From Luteimonas deserti (GTDB lineage: Bacteria > Pseudomonadota > Gammaproteobacteria > Xanthomonadales > Xanthomonadaceae): a stretch of DNA of 64,000 nt. The first letter of the stretch is position 1. Every line of letters begins with the position of its first letter. The notes beneath the pieces are model-generated. The model was not told the origin of the DNA and searched no databases. It saw only the letters and a program-made list of their open reading frames with translations. The stretch is from positions 124,001 to 188,000 of the forward strand of contig NZ_JACCJZ010000017.1 of assembly GCF_013425765.1 (NCBI RefSeq). Reading direction: 5' to 3'. The translations under genes and the position numbers were made by a program. This document shows, piece after piece, positions 27,301 to 34,986 of the stretch.

Positions 27301-27563
27301 AGTGGCTGGACGGCGAGGGTGTTGCGTTGCGTGGCATGCGCACGCCGCAGGGCCGCGTGGGCTATCGCCTGCGCCGCGAGGGGAGTGCGCTGCTGCTCGA
27401 CGTCAATGCCGGCAGTGGCCTGCCGCCGGGTGGTCTCGTGCTGCAGTGGCCCTATGCCAGCGTGCCGGGTACGACGACGATCGACGGGCGCGCGGTGGCG
27501 TGGAGAGGCAACGAACTCCGCATCGAGCGTGCGGGCGCGCGGGTGCGGATCGAGGTGCCCTGA
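24306..27563 (+). CDS. large discoidin-domain (alpha/alpha)6 glycosidase-like lipoprotein
   Basis: 1085 residues, with a lipoprotein-type anchor at Cys51 (ALTAC) after an unusually long N-region; ATG at 24354 or 24357 would give a more normal one. Order: a carbohydrate-binding-like beta-sandwich (about 66-220, FDDPSLWQVV); an F5/8 type C (discoidin) domain (about 230-350, HATDGNPETAWTTG); a further beta-rich domain (about 370-620); then an (alpha/alpha)6 barrel (about 630-990) with SWIRDGAMISEGLLR and DSHGELIFNIAEYWRYTKD, in the style of clan GH-L/GH15-like enzymes. I cannot assign a CAZy family. The role is probably release of glucose or short oligomers in the periplasm. The gene follows the permeases after 209 bp, with GGAGG before ATG 24306. 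Confidence 0.75.
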   Translation: MKILDTRAMRAPADPDMMRAADAAASSDHLRLSRIARVFGIAALAAALTACNISPTPSGGGASAGEGVRVLDGFDDPSLWQVVTSNQVSGALRTVDGVDGAALCLDYDFNGVSGHVGIQRELPLTYPENFRFGFQLRGESPANDLQFKLVDASGDNVWWVNRPKYDYPEDWTPVRYRTRHIDKAWGPDPDKTLRSSQKIEFTIYNNAGGAGSVCFDTLTFEPLPADDTSPLTLAASSQSTPEGVAHATDGNPETAWTTGAGPQTLVLDLGSVREFGGVRLQWGQRREASAYAVSLSDDGQTWDEVRTVVDGNGGIDWLSLPESEARYIGLALQAGPGEGFALAEVAAHPVAVSEHPNDFIKAVAADHPRGRFPRGFSGEQPYWTILGLDGGTQQGLIGEDGAIEVAAGGFSIEPFVRVDDALVTWADVEATQSLQDDYLPIPSVEWRHDALALRVTGFARGTPETSQLVARYRLENTGAQARDYTLALAVRPLQVNPPSQFLNIIGGVSPLRAVSVTPDRVSVDGAPRVFAREPAQAAFATTFDAGMEIEHIAAGRVPATTEVDDPQAFASGALLYSVRLEPGQSREFGLLVPMTGAAPVTSGWNPQAWQDAVASEWRAKLGEVGIDVPEAGKALADTLRTSLAHMLISRIGPRLQPGTRSYARSWIRDGAMISEGLLRMGRPEVVKEYVEWYAPYQFDNGMVPCCVDDRGSDPVPENDSHGELIFNIAEYWRYTKDDAFLAAMWPHVLGAFEYMEVLRASERTEANRAVNEAFYGMMPASISHEGYSAKPMHSYWDNFWALRGYKDAVEVAEALGKTEDIARMIAARDEFRVDLDASLRAAARIHGIDFLPGAAELGDFDATSTTIALAPGGEQGRLPEPLLTNTFERYWQKFVDRRDGREPWKDYTPYEWRNVAAFVRLGWRERANEVREWFFEHRAPLAWNQWGEVVTPTPRTPFFLGDLPHAWVGSDFVRSALDMFAYVREVDDSLVLAAGVPAEWLDGEGVALRGMRTPQGRVGYRLRREGSALLLDVNAGSGLPPGGLVLQWPYASVPGTTTIDGRAVAWRGNELRIERAGARVRIEVP

Positions 27564-28149
27564 CATCGGCGACCGCACGAGCCGGTTTGCGACGATCTCG
27601 GCCGCCGCCTAAGCTCGGTGCCATGGTCGAGATGGCCCGCAACGAGGACCGGATCTGCCAGCACGATCACCTGGTGCTGGTTCGCCCGTCGCCCTGGCCG
27701 CCGGGCGCCCGGCCGTCGCTCCGCCCGCCATCCGCTGCCGGCGCGGCGAGGCCCGGCGGCATGCAGACGGACACAGGGCGAGTGGATCCCTCGCGGCGGC
27801 GTCGTGGTGTCGCGATGACGCCGACGTGCATCCGCCACCATCGGTACTGTGGCTGGCGGACGGCGAGACGTGCAGCGCACCACGCGCGGCACACCGCCAT
27901 TCGCAGGGCGCCGGAAGGGGGCGCGCCTGCCCGCGGCACGGCGGTGACGCGGGCAGCGCTCGCGCACAGCGATCCTCCATCCCTGCCGCCCGTGACGACG
28001 ACGCGGTTGTCCCGCCGCCGGGCACCGACCGATCCGGCGTTGCGAGCTCGCGGCGGCGCGCTTGCGCCGGGCATCGCGTCCATCCAGCAGGGCGGACGAT
28101 GCCCGCTCTGGCCCACCGCAGCATCGACCGCGTGCCGCAGGATGCTCCG
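27564..28149. other. 586-bp intergenic gap, no gene recognised
   Basis: GC-rich sequence. A short frame starting at ATG 27624 has high GC at third positions for about 30 codons and then loses that character. It has no recognisable domain, so it is not called. No repeats or clear terminator noticed. Confidence 0.4.
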
Positions 28150-28845
28150 ATGCGCATGACCCGGCAGGCGCCGCTATGGCCGGTTCCGGCGGCCATCGCA
28201 CTCGTGCTCGCCGGGGCCGCGCATCTGGCGCTCGCACTCGCGATTCACGCCGGTGACGTGCCGGCCTGCGTGCCGTATCTCGACGGCTGCACCTCGATCA
28301 GCCGCGCGGCGCGGCATGGGCTCGCGAATCACCTGTTCCGGCTGCTCGTGCTGCCGTGCGCCGTGTTGCTGGGCGTGCACTGGTGGCTCTCGGCGCGCTG
28401 GCTGCGTGCCCGTGACGCGAGTCCGGGTGCGCTGGGCGCACTGGGCACGGTCTCGGCGATCGCACTCGGTGTCTACGCTGCGTTTCTGGGCACCGACGGG
28501 GAGATCTACCGGTATCTGCGCCGCTATGGAGTGATCGTGTTCTTCGGCGCGAGCTATGTCGCGCAACTGGTCTTCCTCGCGGCGGCGGTGCGAGTGCACG
28601 CGCTGGATCGGCGCTTCCGGAGCCGCATGCAGCTGCTCTGCCTGGCCATGCTGGCCATCGGCGTCGTCCACGTGGCGGCGATGGGGCTGTTCGGTGGGAC
28701 CGCTTTCCAGGACAGGCTGGAGAACGCGCTGGAATGGCAGATCGGTCTGCTGCTCGTGCTGTGGTTCGTCCAGCACGCCCAGGTGTGGCGGCGCGACGGT
28801 TACGCGCTGGCCACGGAGATCGCCCGCCCCGACAGACGGTCCTGA
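28150..28845 (+). CDS. six-helix membrane protein of unknown function
   Basis: 231-residue inner-membrane protein with six hydrophobic segments, starting about residues 8, 60, 95, 120, 155 and 195. The first periplasmic loop carries [21 protein letters not shown], a pattern like the PYISD-type loop of Frag1/DRAM/Sfk1 proteins; that similarity is tentative. ATG 28150 is chosen because the membrane topology starts there and the longer frame upstream is basic and unstructured. It is convergent with eda, 7 bp apart. Function unknown. Confidence 0.65.
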   Translation: MRMTRQAPLWPVPAAIALVLAGAAHLALALAIHAGDVPACVPYLDGCTSISRAARHGLANHLFRLLVLPCAVLLGVHWWLSARWLRARDASPGALGALGTVSAIALGVYAAFLGTDGEIYRYLRRYGVIVFFGASYVAQLVFLAAAVRVHALDRRFRSRMQLLCLAMLAIGVVHVAAMGLFGGTAFQDRLENALEWQIGLLLVLWFVQHAQVWRRDGYALATEIARPDRRS

Positions 28846-28852
28846 CGATCGA

Positions 28853-29524
28853 TCACGCGTTGCGGACGCCGGCGACGATCTTCGCAGCACCCGCGGCGCT
28901 GGCGCGCACACGCGCCCAGTCGCCTGCCTCGATCCACGCCTTGTCCAGCATCCACGAGCCGCCGATGCACAATACGTTCGGCTGCGACAGGAAATCGGCC
29001 GCGTTCGCCTCGGAGATGCCGCCGGTGGGGCAGAAGCGCAGGTCCTGCAGCGGACCGGCGAGCCCCTTGAGCATCGCCAGGCCGCCGACGGCGCTGGCCG
29101 GGAACAGCTTGCAGTTGCGGAAGCCGTGATCACGCAGCGCGAGGAATTCGGTCGGCGTGGCACCGCCGGGCACGACCGGCACATCGGCCTCGGCCAACGC
29201 CGCGGCGAGCGTCGGTGTGGTGCCCGGGGTGACGAGAAAATCCGCACCCGCATCGATCGAGGCGCGGATGTGGCCGGCGTCGAGCACGGTGCCGGCGCCG
29301 ATGACGATGCCGGCACGCTCGCGCTTGAGCATCGCCAGGGCATCGATGGCGACCGGCGTGCGCAGGGTCAGTTCCAGCGTGTTCAAGCCGCCCTCGAGCA
29401 GCGCATCGGCGATCGCGCGCGCCTCGTCGAGCGTGCGCACGGTGATCACCGGCAACACGCCGGCGGCACGGAGCAGATCGGCGGCGCGCGCCTGGCGGTC
29501 CTGCATGGTGGAAACGGGTGACAT
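28853..29524 (-). CDS. eda: 2-dehydro-3-deoxyphosphogluconate aldolase (KDPG aldolase)
   Basis: Last step of the Entner-Doudoroff pathway: KDPG to pyruvate and glyceraldehyde 3-phosphate. Class I aldolase of 223 residues with E51 and R55 ([10 protein letters not shown]) and the Schiff-base Lys139 (RNCKLFPAS), plus the phosphate loop PTGGIS. It starts 3 bp after the edd stop, so it is co-translated, and closes the zwf-glk-pgl-edd-eda operon. Confidence 0.97.
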   Translation of the reverse strand: MSPVSTMQDRQARAADLLRAAGVLPVITVRTLDEARAIADALLEGGLNTLELTLRTPVAIDALAMLKRERAGIVIGAGTVLDAGHIRASIDAGADFLVTPGTTPTLAAALAEADVPVVPGGATPTEFLALRDHGFRNCKLFPASAVGGLAMLKGLAGPLQDLRFCPTGGISEANAADFLSQPNVLCIGGSWMLDKAWIEAGDWARVRASAAGAAKIVAGVRNA

Positions 29525-29527
29525 CGA

Positions 29528-31444
29528 TCAGTTGTCCTTGGATTCGTGCGGTGAGGCGAGCGCTGCTTCGTCGGCGCCGAGGTCGTACTCGGCATCGTAG
29601 TCCCAGTCCGCCCCTTCGGTCGTCGCGGGCCCGCAGGAGATCGACAGTGCGCCCTGGTCGGCCGGCGAGACGTTGGCGCGGTTGTAGCCGAACAGGTTGC
29701 GGCCGTAGTCGGTGGGCGCGGGCGCGGTGTCGGCGGCCGCTTCGCGGCGCTGCCATTCGTCCGCGTCGACCAACGCTTCCAGCGTCCCGGCCTCGCCGTC
29801 GAGGCGGATGATGTCGCCTTCGCGCAGGTACGCCAGCGGCCCGCCGCGCGCGGCTTCCGGGGTCATGTGGATCGCGGCGGGAATCTTGCCCGAGGCGCCG
29901 GACAGCCGGCCGTCGGTGACCAGCGCGACGCGGCGGCCCTGGTTCTGCAGCATGCCGAGCAGCGGCGCCAGCGAGTGCAGCTCCGGCATGCCGTTGGCCC
30001 GCGGACCCTGGTAGCGCACGACCGCGACGAAATCCTGCGGCAGCGCACGCGCCGCGTGCAGCCGGTTGAGCGCCTGCGGCGTGTCGACGACGACGGCCGG
30101 CGCCTCGATGGTGCGGAACTCGGGCTTGACCGCCGACAGCTTGATCAACGACCGGCCCAGGTTGCCGCGCAGCAGGCGCAGGCCGCCCTGGGCTTCGAAT
30201 GGAGCGGAGACCGGCCGCAGCACGGCATCGTCGGCACTGGCCCGCGGGCCGGGCTCGTAGCGGATGCGGTCGCCTTCGAGCTTCGGCTCCTCGGCGTAGC
30301 GGGCCATGCCGCCTTCGACGACGGTCGGGATGTCGCCGTGCATCAGACCGGCTTCGAGCAGTTCGCGGAACACGTAGGCGTTGCCGCCCGCCGCGTGGTA
30401 CCGGTTCACGTCGGCCTCGCCGTTGGGATAGACGCGTGCCAGCAGCGGGACGATCTGCGACAGCTGGTCCATGTCGTCCCAGGTGAGGATGATGCCGGCC
30501 GAGCGGGCAACGGCCACCCAGTGGATGGTGTGATTGGTGGAGCCGCCGGTCGCCATCAGCATGGCCACCGCGTTGACGATGGCGCGCTCGTCGATCAGCT
30601 CGCCGAGCGGGCGGTAGTCGTTGCCCAGCGCGCTGATCTGCACCGCACGTGCCACCGCCTCGCGGGTGAAGGCTTCGCGCAGCGGCGTGCCCGGGTTGAT
30701 GAACGCCGCGCTTGGCAACTGCACGCCCATGGCCTCAAGCATGGTCTGGTTGGAATTGGCCGTGCCGTAGAAAGTGCAGGTGCCGGCGGAGTGATACGAC
30801 TGCGCCTCCACCTCCAGCAGTTCCTCGCGGCTCGCCTCGCCGGCGGCGTAGCGCTCGCGCACCTCGGCCTTGGTCTTGTTCGGAATGCCCGGGGTCATCG
30901 GGCCGCCGGGGATGAAGATCGCCGGCAGGTGGCCGTAGGCCAGCGCACCGATCAGCAGGCCCGGAACGATCTTGTCGCAGATGCCGAGGTACACGCTGCT
31001 GTCGAACATGTCGTGCGACAGCGCGATGGCCGTGGACTGTGCGATCACGTCGCGCGAGAACAGCGACAGTTCCATGCCGGCGCGGCCCTGGGTGACGCCG
31101 TCGCACATCGCGGGCACACCGCCGGCGACCTGGGCGGTGTGACCCAGTGCGCGGGCGGTCTCGCGGATGAATTCCGGATAGGACTCGTAGGGCTGGTGCG
31201 CCGAAAGCATGTCGTTGTACGCGGTCACGATGCCGATGTTGGCGGTCGGTTCACCGCGCAACCGCGCCTTGTCTGTGGGGCCGCAGGCCGCGAAGCCGTG
31301 GGCCAGGTTGGCGCAGCTCAGGCGTCCGCGCAGCGGCCCCTCGTCGCGCATGCGGGCGATGCCGTCCAGATACGCGCGGCGCGACGCGGCGCTGCGCTTG
31401 CGGATGCGATCGGTGACGGACTGGAAGACCGGGTGCAGGCTCAT
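29528..31444 (-). CDS. edd: 6-phosphogluconate dehydratase
   Basis: Dehydrates 6-phosphogluconate to KDPG. It is a 638-residue IlvD/Edd-family protein with iron-sulfur cluster cysteines C114 ([10 protein letters not shown]), C156 (GICDKIVPG) and C223 ([13 protein letters not shown]). ATG at 31444 (MSLHPV) is the family start; the TTG 9 nt upstream is not needed. Fourth gene of the Entner-Doudoroff operon. Confidence 0.97.
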   Translation of the reverse strand: MSLHPVFQSVTDRIRKRSAASRRAYLDGIARMRDEGPLRGRLSCANLAHGFAACGPTDKARLRGEPTANIGIVTAYNDMLSAHQPYESYPEFIRETARALGHTAQVAGGVPAMCDGVTQGRAGMELSLFSRDVIAQSTAIALSHDMFDSSVYLGICDKIVPGLLIGALAYGHLPAIFIPGGPMTPGIPNKTKAEVRERYAAGEASREELLEVEAQSYHSAGTCTFYGTANSNQTMLEAMGVQLPSAAFINPGTPLREAFTREAVARAVQISALGNDYRPLGELIDERAIVNAVAMLMATGGSTNHTIHWVAVARSAGIILTWDDMDQLSQIVPLLARVYPNGEADVNRYHAAGGNAYVFRELLEAGLMHGDIPTVVEGGMARYAEEPKLEGDRIRYEPGPRASADDAVLRPVSAPFEAQGGLRLLRGNLGRSLIKLSAVKPEFRTIEAPAVVVDTPQALNRLHAARALPQDFVAVVRYQGPRANGMPELHSLAPLLGMLQNQGRRVALVTDGRLSGASGKIPAAIHMTPEAARGGPLAYLREGDIIRLDGEAGTLEALVDADEWQRREAAADTAPAPTDYGRNLFGYNRANVSPADQGALSISCGPATTEGADWDYDAEYDLGADEAALASPHESKDN

Positions 31445-31534
31445 GGGCGGCAATGACGAAGCGGACGGGGGAGGGTGGAGCGGAGCACGTGGCGGCGGAA
31501 CGCCCTGCGAAAACCGCAGCGCGTCATTCGCGTC

Positions 31535-32227
31535 TCACGGACACCAGTGCACGTGCAGCTCGGCGCCGGGTACGGTCAGCGCGAGCCGCGCGGGAAACTC
31601 GTGCACGTCGTCGCTCTCGGCGAGCCGGTCGAGCAGGGCGCGCTTGCGCTCGCCGCGGACCAGCAGGATGCGCGAATGCGCCGGCGCGAGCCCGGCAGGC
31701 GTGAGACTGATGCGCCGGTGCCACTGGCCCGCCCCCGGGCATCCGCTCGCATCCACGCCCACGTACGGCAGGGGCGACGCGAGGGCGCGATCGAGATCCT
31801 GCATGCCCGGGAACAGGGAGGCCGTGTGGCCGTCGTCACCCATCCCCAGGACCACCACGCCGGCAGGTTGGCGTGCATGCAGGTTGGCGGTGGCCAGGGC
31901 CTCGTCGAACGGCCGTCCGGCGCGCGTGATGGCTTCCAGACGGGCCTTCTGCGCCTTGTTCTGCAGCAGCGTCTCGCGAACGAGCCGTGCGTTGCTGTCC
32001 GGATCCTCCGGGAGCAGCCAGCGTTCGTCGACGAGCGCGACGTCGACGTTGTTCCAGTCGAGCGGCGCCTTGGACAGCGCGGCGTAGACCGGACCGGGGG
32101 TCTTGCCGCCGGACAGCAGGAGACGCGCGCGTGGCCGTTGTTGAAGATCACGCGCGATGGCCGAGGAGATCGCGATCGCGGCGCCCCAGGTCCATTGGGT
32201 GGCAGATTCGTAGGCGTGCAGGTGCAT
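31535..32227 (-). CDS. pgl: 6-phosphogluconolactonase
   Basis: Hydrolyses 6-phosphogluconolactone (DevB/SOL family). 230 residues with the family motifs LLLSGGKTP, VALVDERWLLPEDPDSNARL and GMGDDGHTASLFPG. ATG 32227 is chosen (MHLHAYES) with GAGGA upstream; the long open frame beyond it only overlaps glk. It lies 56 bp after glk and 90 bp before edd. Confidence 0.95.
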   Translation of the reverse strand: MHLHAYESATQWTWGAAIAISSAIARDLQQRPRARLLLSGGKTPGPVYAALSKAPLDWNNVDVALVDERWLLPEDPDSNARLVRETLLQNKAQKARLEAITRAGRPFDEALATANLHARQPAGVVVLGMGDDGHTASLFPGMQDLDRALASPLPYVGVDASGCPGAGQWHRRISLTPAGLAPAHSRILLVRGERKRALLDRLAESDDVHEFPARLALTVPGAELHVHWCP

Positions 32228-32283
32228 ACCCGCATCCTCGCCGATTCGGCGCGCGTTGCCAAAGGCGGGGGCCGCCACGGGCG

Positions 32284-33285
32284 TCACGCGGCGCCGCGCC
32301 TGGCGATCGCCGCGGCACCGAGCAGGCCGGCGTGCGCATGCGTGACCGCCAGGCTGGGCACCCGGCCCATGGTCGGCGAAAACCGGCCCTTGTTCTCGAA
32401 GCGCTGGCGGAAGCCCGAGTGGCGCAGCGCCTCGAGCATGCGGGGCACGAGGCCCCCGGTGAGAAACACGCCGTCCCAGGCGCCGAGCGTGAGCACCAGA
32501 TCCCCAGCGATCGCACCGAAGACCGCGCAGAACACGTCCACCGCCCGGGCGCAGCGCGGATCGCCCGCGGCCGCGCCGGCGGTGACGTCGGCCGGCTGCA
32601 TCGGGCCCGGATCGACGCCCGCGATCTCGCTCAACGCCCGATGGATGTTGACCAGGCCGGGACCGCAGATCAGGCGTTCGTTGGACACCCGTCCGAACTG
32701 CCGCGACAGCACGTCGAGGATCCGGATCTCCTCCGGCGTGCCCGGCGGAAAACTGACGTGGCCGCCTTCGGTCTCGAGCGGGTAGTGGCGGCCGTCGCGC
32801 ACCATCAGCGCCCCGACGCCCAGCCCGGTGCCCGGGCCGATCACCGCGTAGGTACACGGTCCATCGGGATTGCCGCCGAGTGCCCACGCCGCCGGGCCGA
32901 TGGCGCTGTAGTCGCCCGGCTGGAGCAACGGGATGGCCATCGCCTGCGCGGCGAAGTCATTCACAAGGGTGACCTCGTTCAGGCCCAGCTGGGTGCGAGT
33001 GCGCGCGCGCGAAATCACCCAGGGATGATTGGTGATGCGCGCCTCGTCGCCGTCCACCCGTCCGGCCACCGCGAACACGGCGTGGCGGATGTCGTGGGCC
33101 TCGTCGTGGCCGGTGACCTGAAGATAGTGCTGCGCCGCATCGCCCAGCGAGGGAAACGCGGCCACCGCGAAACCCTGCACGGTGTCGAGCAGCAACGGAT
33201 TGGCGCTGCGGGTATCCGCCAGCGCGAAGCGCGCGTTGGTGCCGCCGATGTCGGCCAGCAGCGCCAGTGCGCCCGTCCGGCTCAT
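32284..33285 (-). CDS. glk: glucokinase
   Basis: Phosphorylates free glucose with ATP. 333 residues of the Glk family: phosphate-binding LLADIGGTNARFALAD near the N-terminus, VNDFAAQA with the catalytic Asp, GPGTGLGVGAL and ETEGGH. The start codon overlaps the zwf stop by 4 bp (ATGA), which fixes ATG 33285. Its place in the Entner-Doudoroff operon suggests that the imported oligosaccharide ends as free glucose. Confidence 0.95.
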   Translation of the reverse strand: MSRTGALALLADIGGTNARFALADTRSANPLLLDTVQGFAVAAFPSLGDAAQHYLQVTGHDEAHDIRHAVFAVAGRVDGDEARITNHPWVISRARTRTQLGLNEVTLVNDFAAQAMAIPLLQPGDYSAIGPAAWALGGNPDGPCTYAVIGPGTGLGVGALMVRDGRHYPLETEGGHVSFPPGTPEEIRILDVLSRQFGRVSNERLICGPGLVNIHRALSEIAGVDPGPMQPADVTAGAAAGDPRCARAVDVFCAVFGAIAGDLVLTLGAWDGVFLTGGLVPRMLEALRHSGFRQRFENKGRFSPTMGRVPSLAVTHAHAGLLGAAAIARRGAA

Positions 33286-34697
33286 GGCTTGCGCCCGCCG
33301 TGGGTGGTCAGGGTGCGCGGCAGGAACGGCTGCGCCTCGAGGGGGCCCCAGCTGCCTGCGGGGTAGTCGCGCACCGGCGTGCCGGCCTCGCGCCACGCGG
33401 CGCTGACGCTGTCGATCCAGCGCCAGGCGGCTTCCACCTCGTCGTCGCGCACGAACAGGGTCTGGTCGCCCTTGAGCGCGTCGATCATCAGCCGCTCGTA
33501 GGCGATGCGGCGCTTGGGCGGCTGCATCGCCAGGTCCAGGGACATCGGCTGGAGCTCGTTGGCGCTCCATTCCGATGCGGCCAGGCTGCCCATCAGCCCG
33601 AGCTCGATGGTCTCCTCGGGTTGCAGGCGCACGCGGAGCTGGTTGGCGCGGGCGCGCTTGCGCTCGTCGGGCCCGAACAGCCAGTGCGTCACCGGCTTGA
33701 ACGTCACCACCACCTCGCTCGTCCGCGACGGCATGCGCTTGCCGGTCACCAGCCGGAACGGCACGCCGGCCCAGCGCCAGTTGTCGATCCAGGCGCGCAG
33801 GCCGACGAAGGTCTCGACGTCGTCGCGGTGGCTGAAGCCCTTCACCGCCTGGCCGTCGACGACGCCGTCGCGGTAGCGGCCGCGCACGCTGTCGGCCGCC
33901 GCGGCGGACGGCGTCATCGGACGCAATGCGCGCAACACCTTGCGCTTCTCGTCGCGGATGCTGTCGGTATCCATCGCCGCCGGTGGTTCCATCGCGATCA
34001 GCGCCAGAAGCTGGAGCATGTGGTTCTGCACCATGTCGCGCAGCGCGCCGTAATCGGCGTAATAGCCTTCGCGGCCGTCGACCCCGGCGGTCTCGGCCAC
34101 GATGATGTCGACCGATTCGATCCAGCGCCGCTCCCAGACCGCCTCGAACAGCGTATTGCCCAGCCGCAGCGCCAGCAGGTTCTGCACCGGTGCCTTGCCG
34201 AGGTAGTGGTCGATGCGGAAGATCTGCGACTCGTCGAGCGTGGATTTCAGCGTGGCGTCGATCGCCTGCGCACTGGCCAGGTCATGGCCGAGCGGCTTCT
34301 CCAGGACCAGGCGCGAGGGCGGTGCCAGCAGGCCCGCGGCTTCGAGCCCGCGACATGCCGAGGCGAACAGGTTCGGCGGCGTGGACAGGTAGCTCACCGC
34401 CGGCCGGTCGGCGAAGCGCGACAGCGCAGCGGCCATCGCATCGGCGTCCGAGAGGTCCGCCGGCACGTATTGCGTGCGCCGGAACAGCTCGTCCAGCGCG
34501 GCCGCTTCGTAGTCGTCGCCGAGCCGTTCGCGCAGCCAGGCCTGGAACGCGGCGTCGTCGTGCTCGCTGCGCGCGATCGCGACGATCCTGAAATCCTCGG
34601 GAAGCAGGCGGTCGCGCAGCAGGTGCAGCAGCGAAGGGAACAGGTAGCGTTGCGCCAGATCACCGGTGGCGCCGAACAACAGCAGGGAGTTGTGCAT
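33282..34697 (-). CDS. zwf: glucose-6-phosphate 1-dehydrogenase
   Basis: Oxidises glucose 6-phosphate to the lactone, feeding both the Entner-Doudoroff and pentose-phosphate routes. 471 residues with NADP-binding LLLFGATGDLAQRYLFPSL at the N-terminus and the active-site motif RIDHYLGK. ATG 34697 is chosen (MHNSLLLFGATG); the extra 45 upstream codons of the open frame do not belong to the family. It is the first gene of zwf-glk-pgl-edd-eda and divergent from the ATPase gene. The cre-like box at 34893 lies 196 bp upstream and may regulate both directions. Confidence 0.96.
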   Translation of the reverse strand: MHNSLLLFGATGDLAQRYLFPSLLHLLRDRLLPEDFRIVAIARSEHDDAAFQAWLRERLGDDYEAAALDELFRRTQYVPADLSDADAMAAALSRFADRPAVSYLSTPPNLFASACRGLEAAGLLAPPSRLVLEKPLGHDLASAQAIDATLKSTLDESQIFRIDHYLGKAPVQNLLALRLGNTLFEAVWERRWIESVDIIVAETAGVDGREGYYADYGALRDMVQNHMLQLLALIAMEPPAAMDTDSIRDEKRKVLRALRPMTPSAAAADSVRGRYRDGVVDGQAVKGFSHRDDVETFVGLRAWIDNWRWAGVPFRLVTGKRMPSRTSEVVVTFKPVTHWLFGPDERKRARANQLRVRLQPEETIELGLMGSLAASEWSANELQPMSLDLAMQPPKRRIAYERLMIDALKGDQTLFVRDDEVEAAWRWIDSVSAAWREAGTPVRDYPAGSWGPLEAQPFLPRTLTTHGGRKP

Positions 34698-34878
34698 GGA
34701 CGCCGGGTTCGCCTTCGGTTCAGATGGGGATCGCGGAGTGTGTCGTGCGACGGAACCCGACTGCAATGCCTGGTCCCGGTGCGTCGCAGGCACGCATACG
34801 TATTCGCCGCACCGCGCAGCTCCATACGGCACCGTGCGCGCAGCGGGTCCGTCGCGTCGCGACAGCGCCGCGTCGCAC

Positions 34879-34907
34879 TTGTCGGAGCGACCTGAAAACG
34901 CTTACAT
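34879..34907 (+). promoter_or_regulatory. promoter and cre-like operator of the sugar-ABC ATPase gene
   Basis: TGAAAACGCTTACA (34893-34906) fully matches TGWAAACGNTTWCA. It overlaps TTGTCG (34879-34884), 17 nt, then TTACAT (34902-34907), the same layout and nearly the same sequence as at 14856-14884. It lies in the 289-bp divergent region between zwf and the ATPase gene. Confidence 0.72.
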
Positions 34908-34986
34908 GCGAGAATAGCCGATCGCTCGCGTTTCCGTCATCGTGACGGCGGCGCCGGCCCGGCACACGCGAGGATCGGGAGCAGGC

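Noticed and set aside
24057-27578. 1173-codon open frame on the minus strand
   Set aside because: Antisense shadow of the discoidin/glycosidase gene; Arg/His-rich and without recognisable segments.
27624-27818. Short gene in the 27.6-28.1 kb gap
   Set aside because: Good codon character for only about 30 codons, no ribosome site, no recognisable product.
29509-29523. Possible fourth cre-like box (TGGAAACGGGTGACA) at the edd-eda junction
   Set aside because: The spacing of the half-sites is wrong by one base, the right half does not match TTWCA, and it lies inside the eda coding start.
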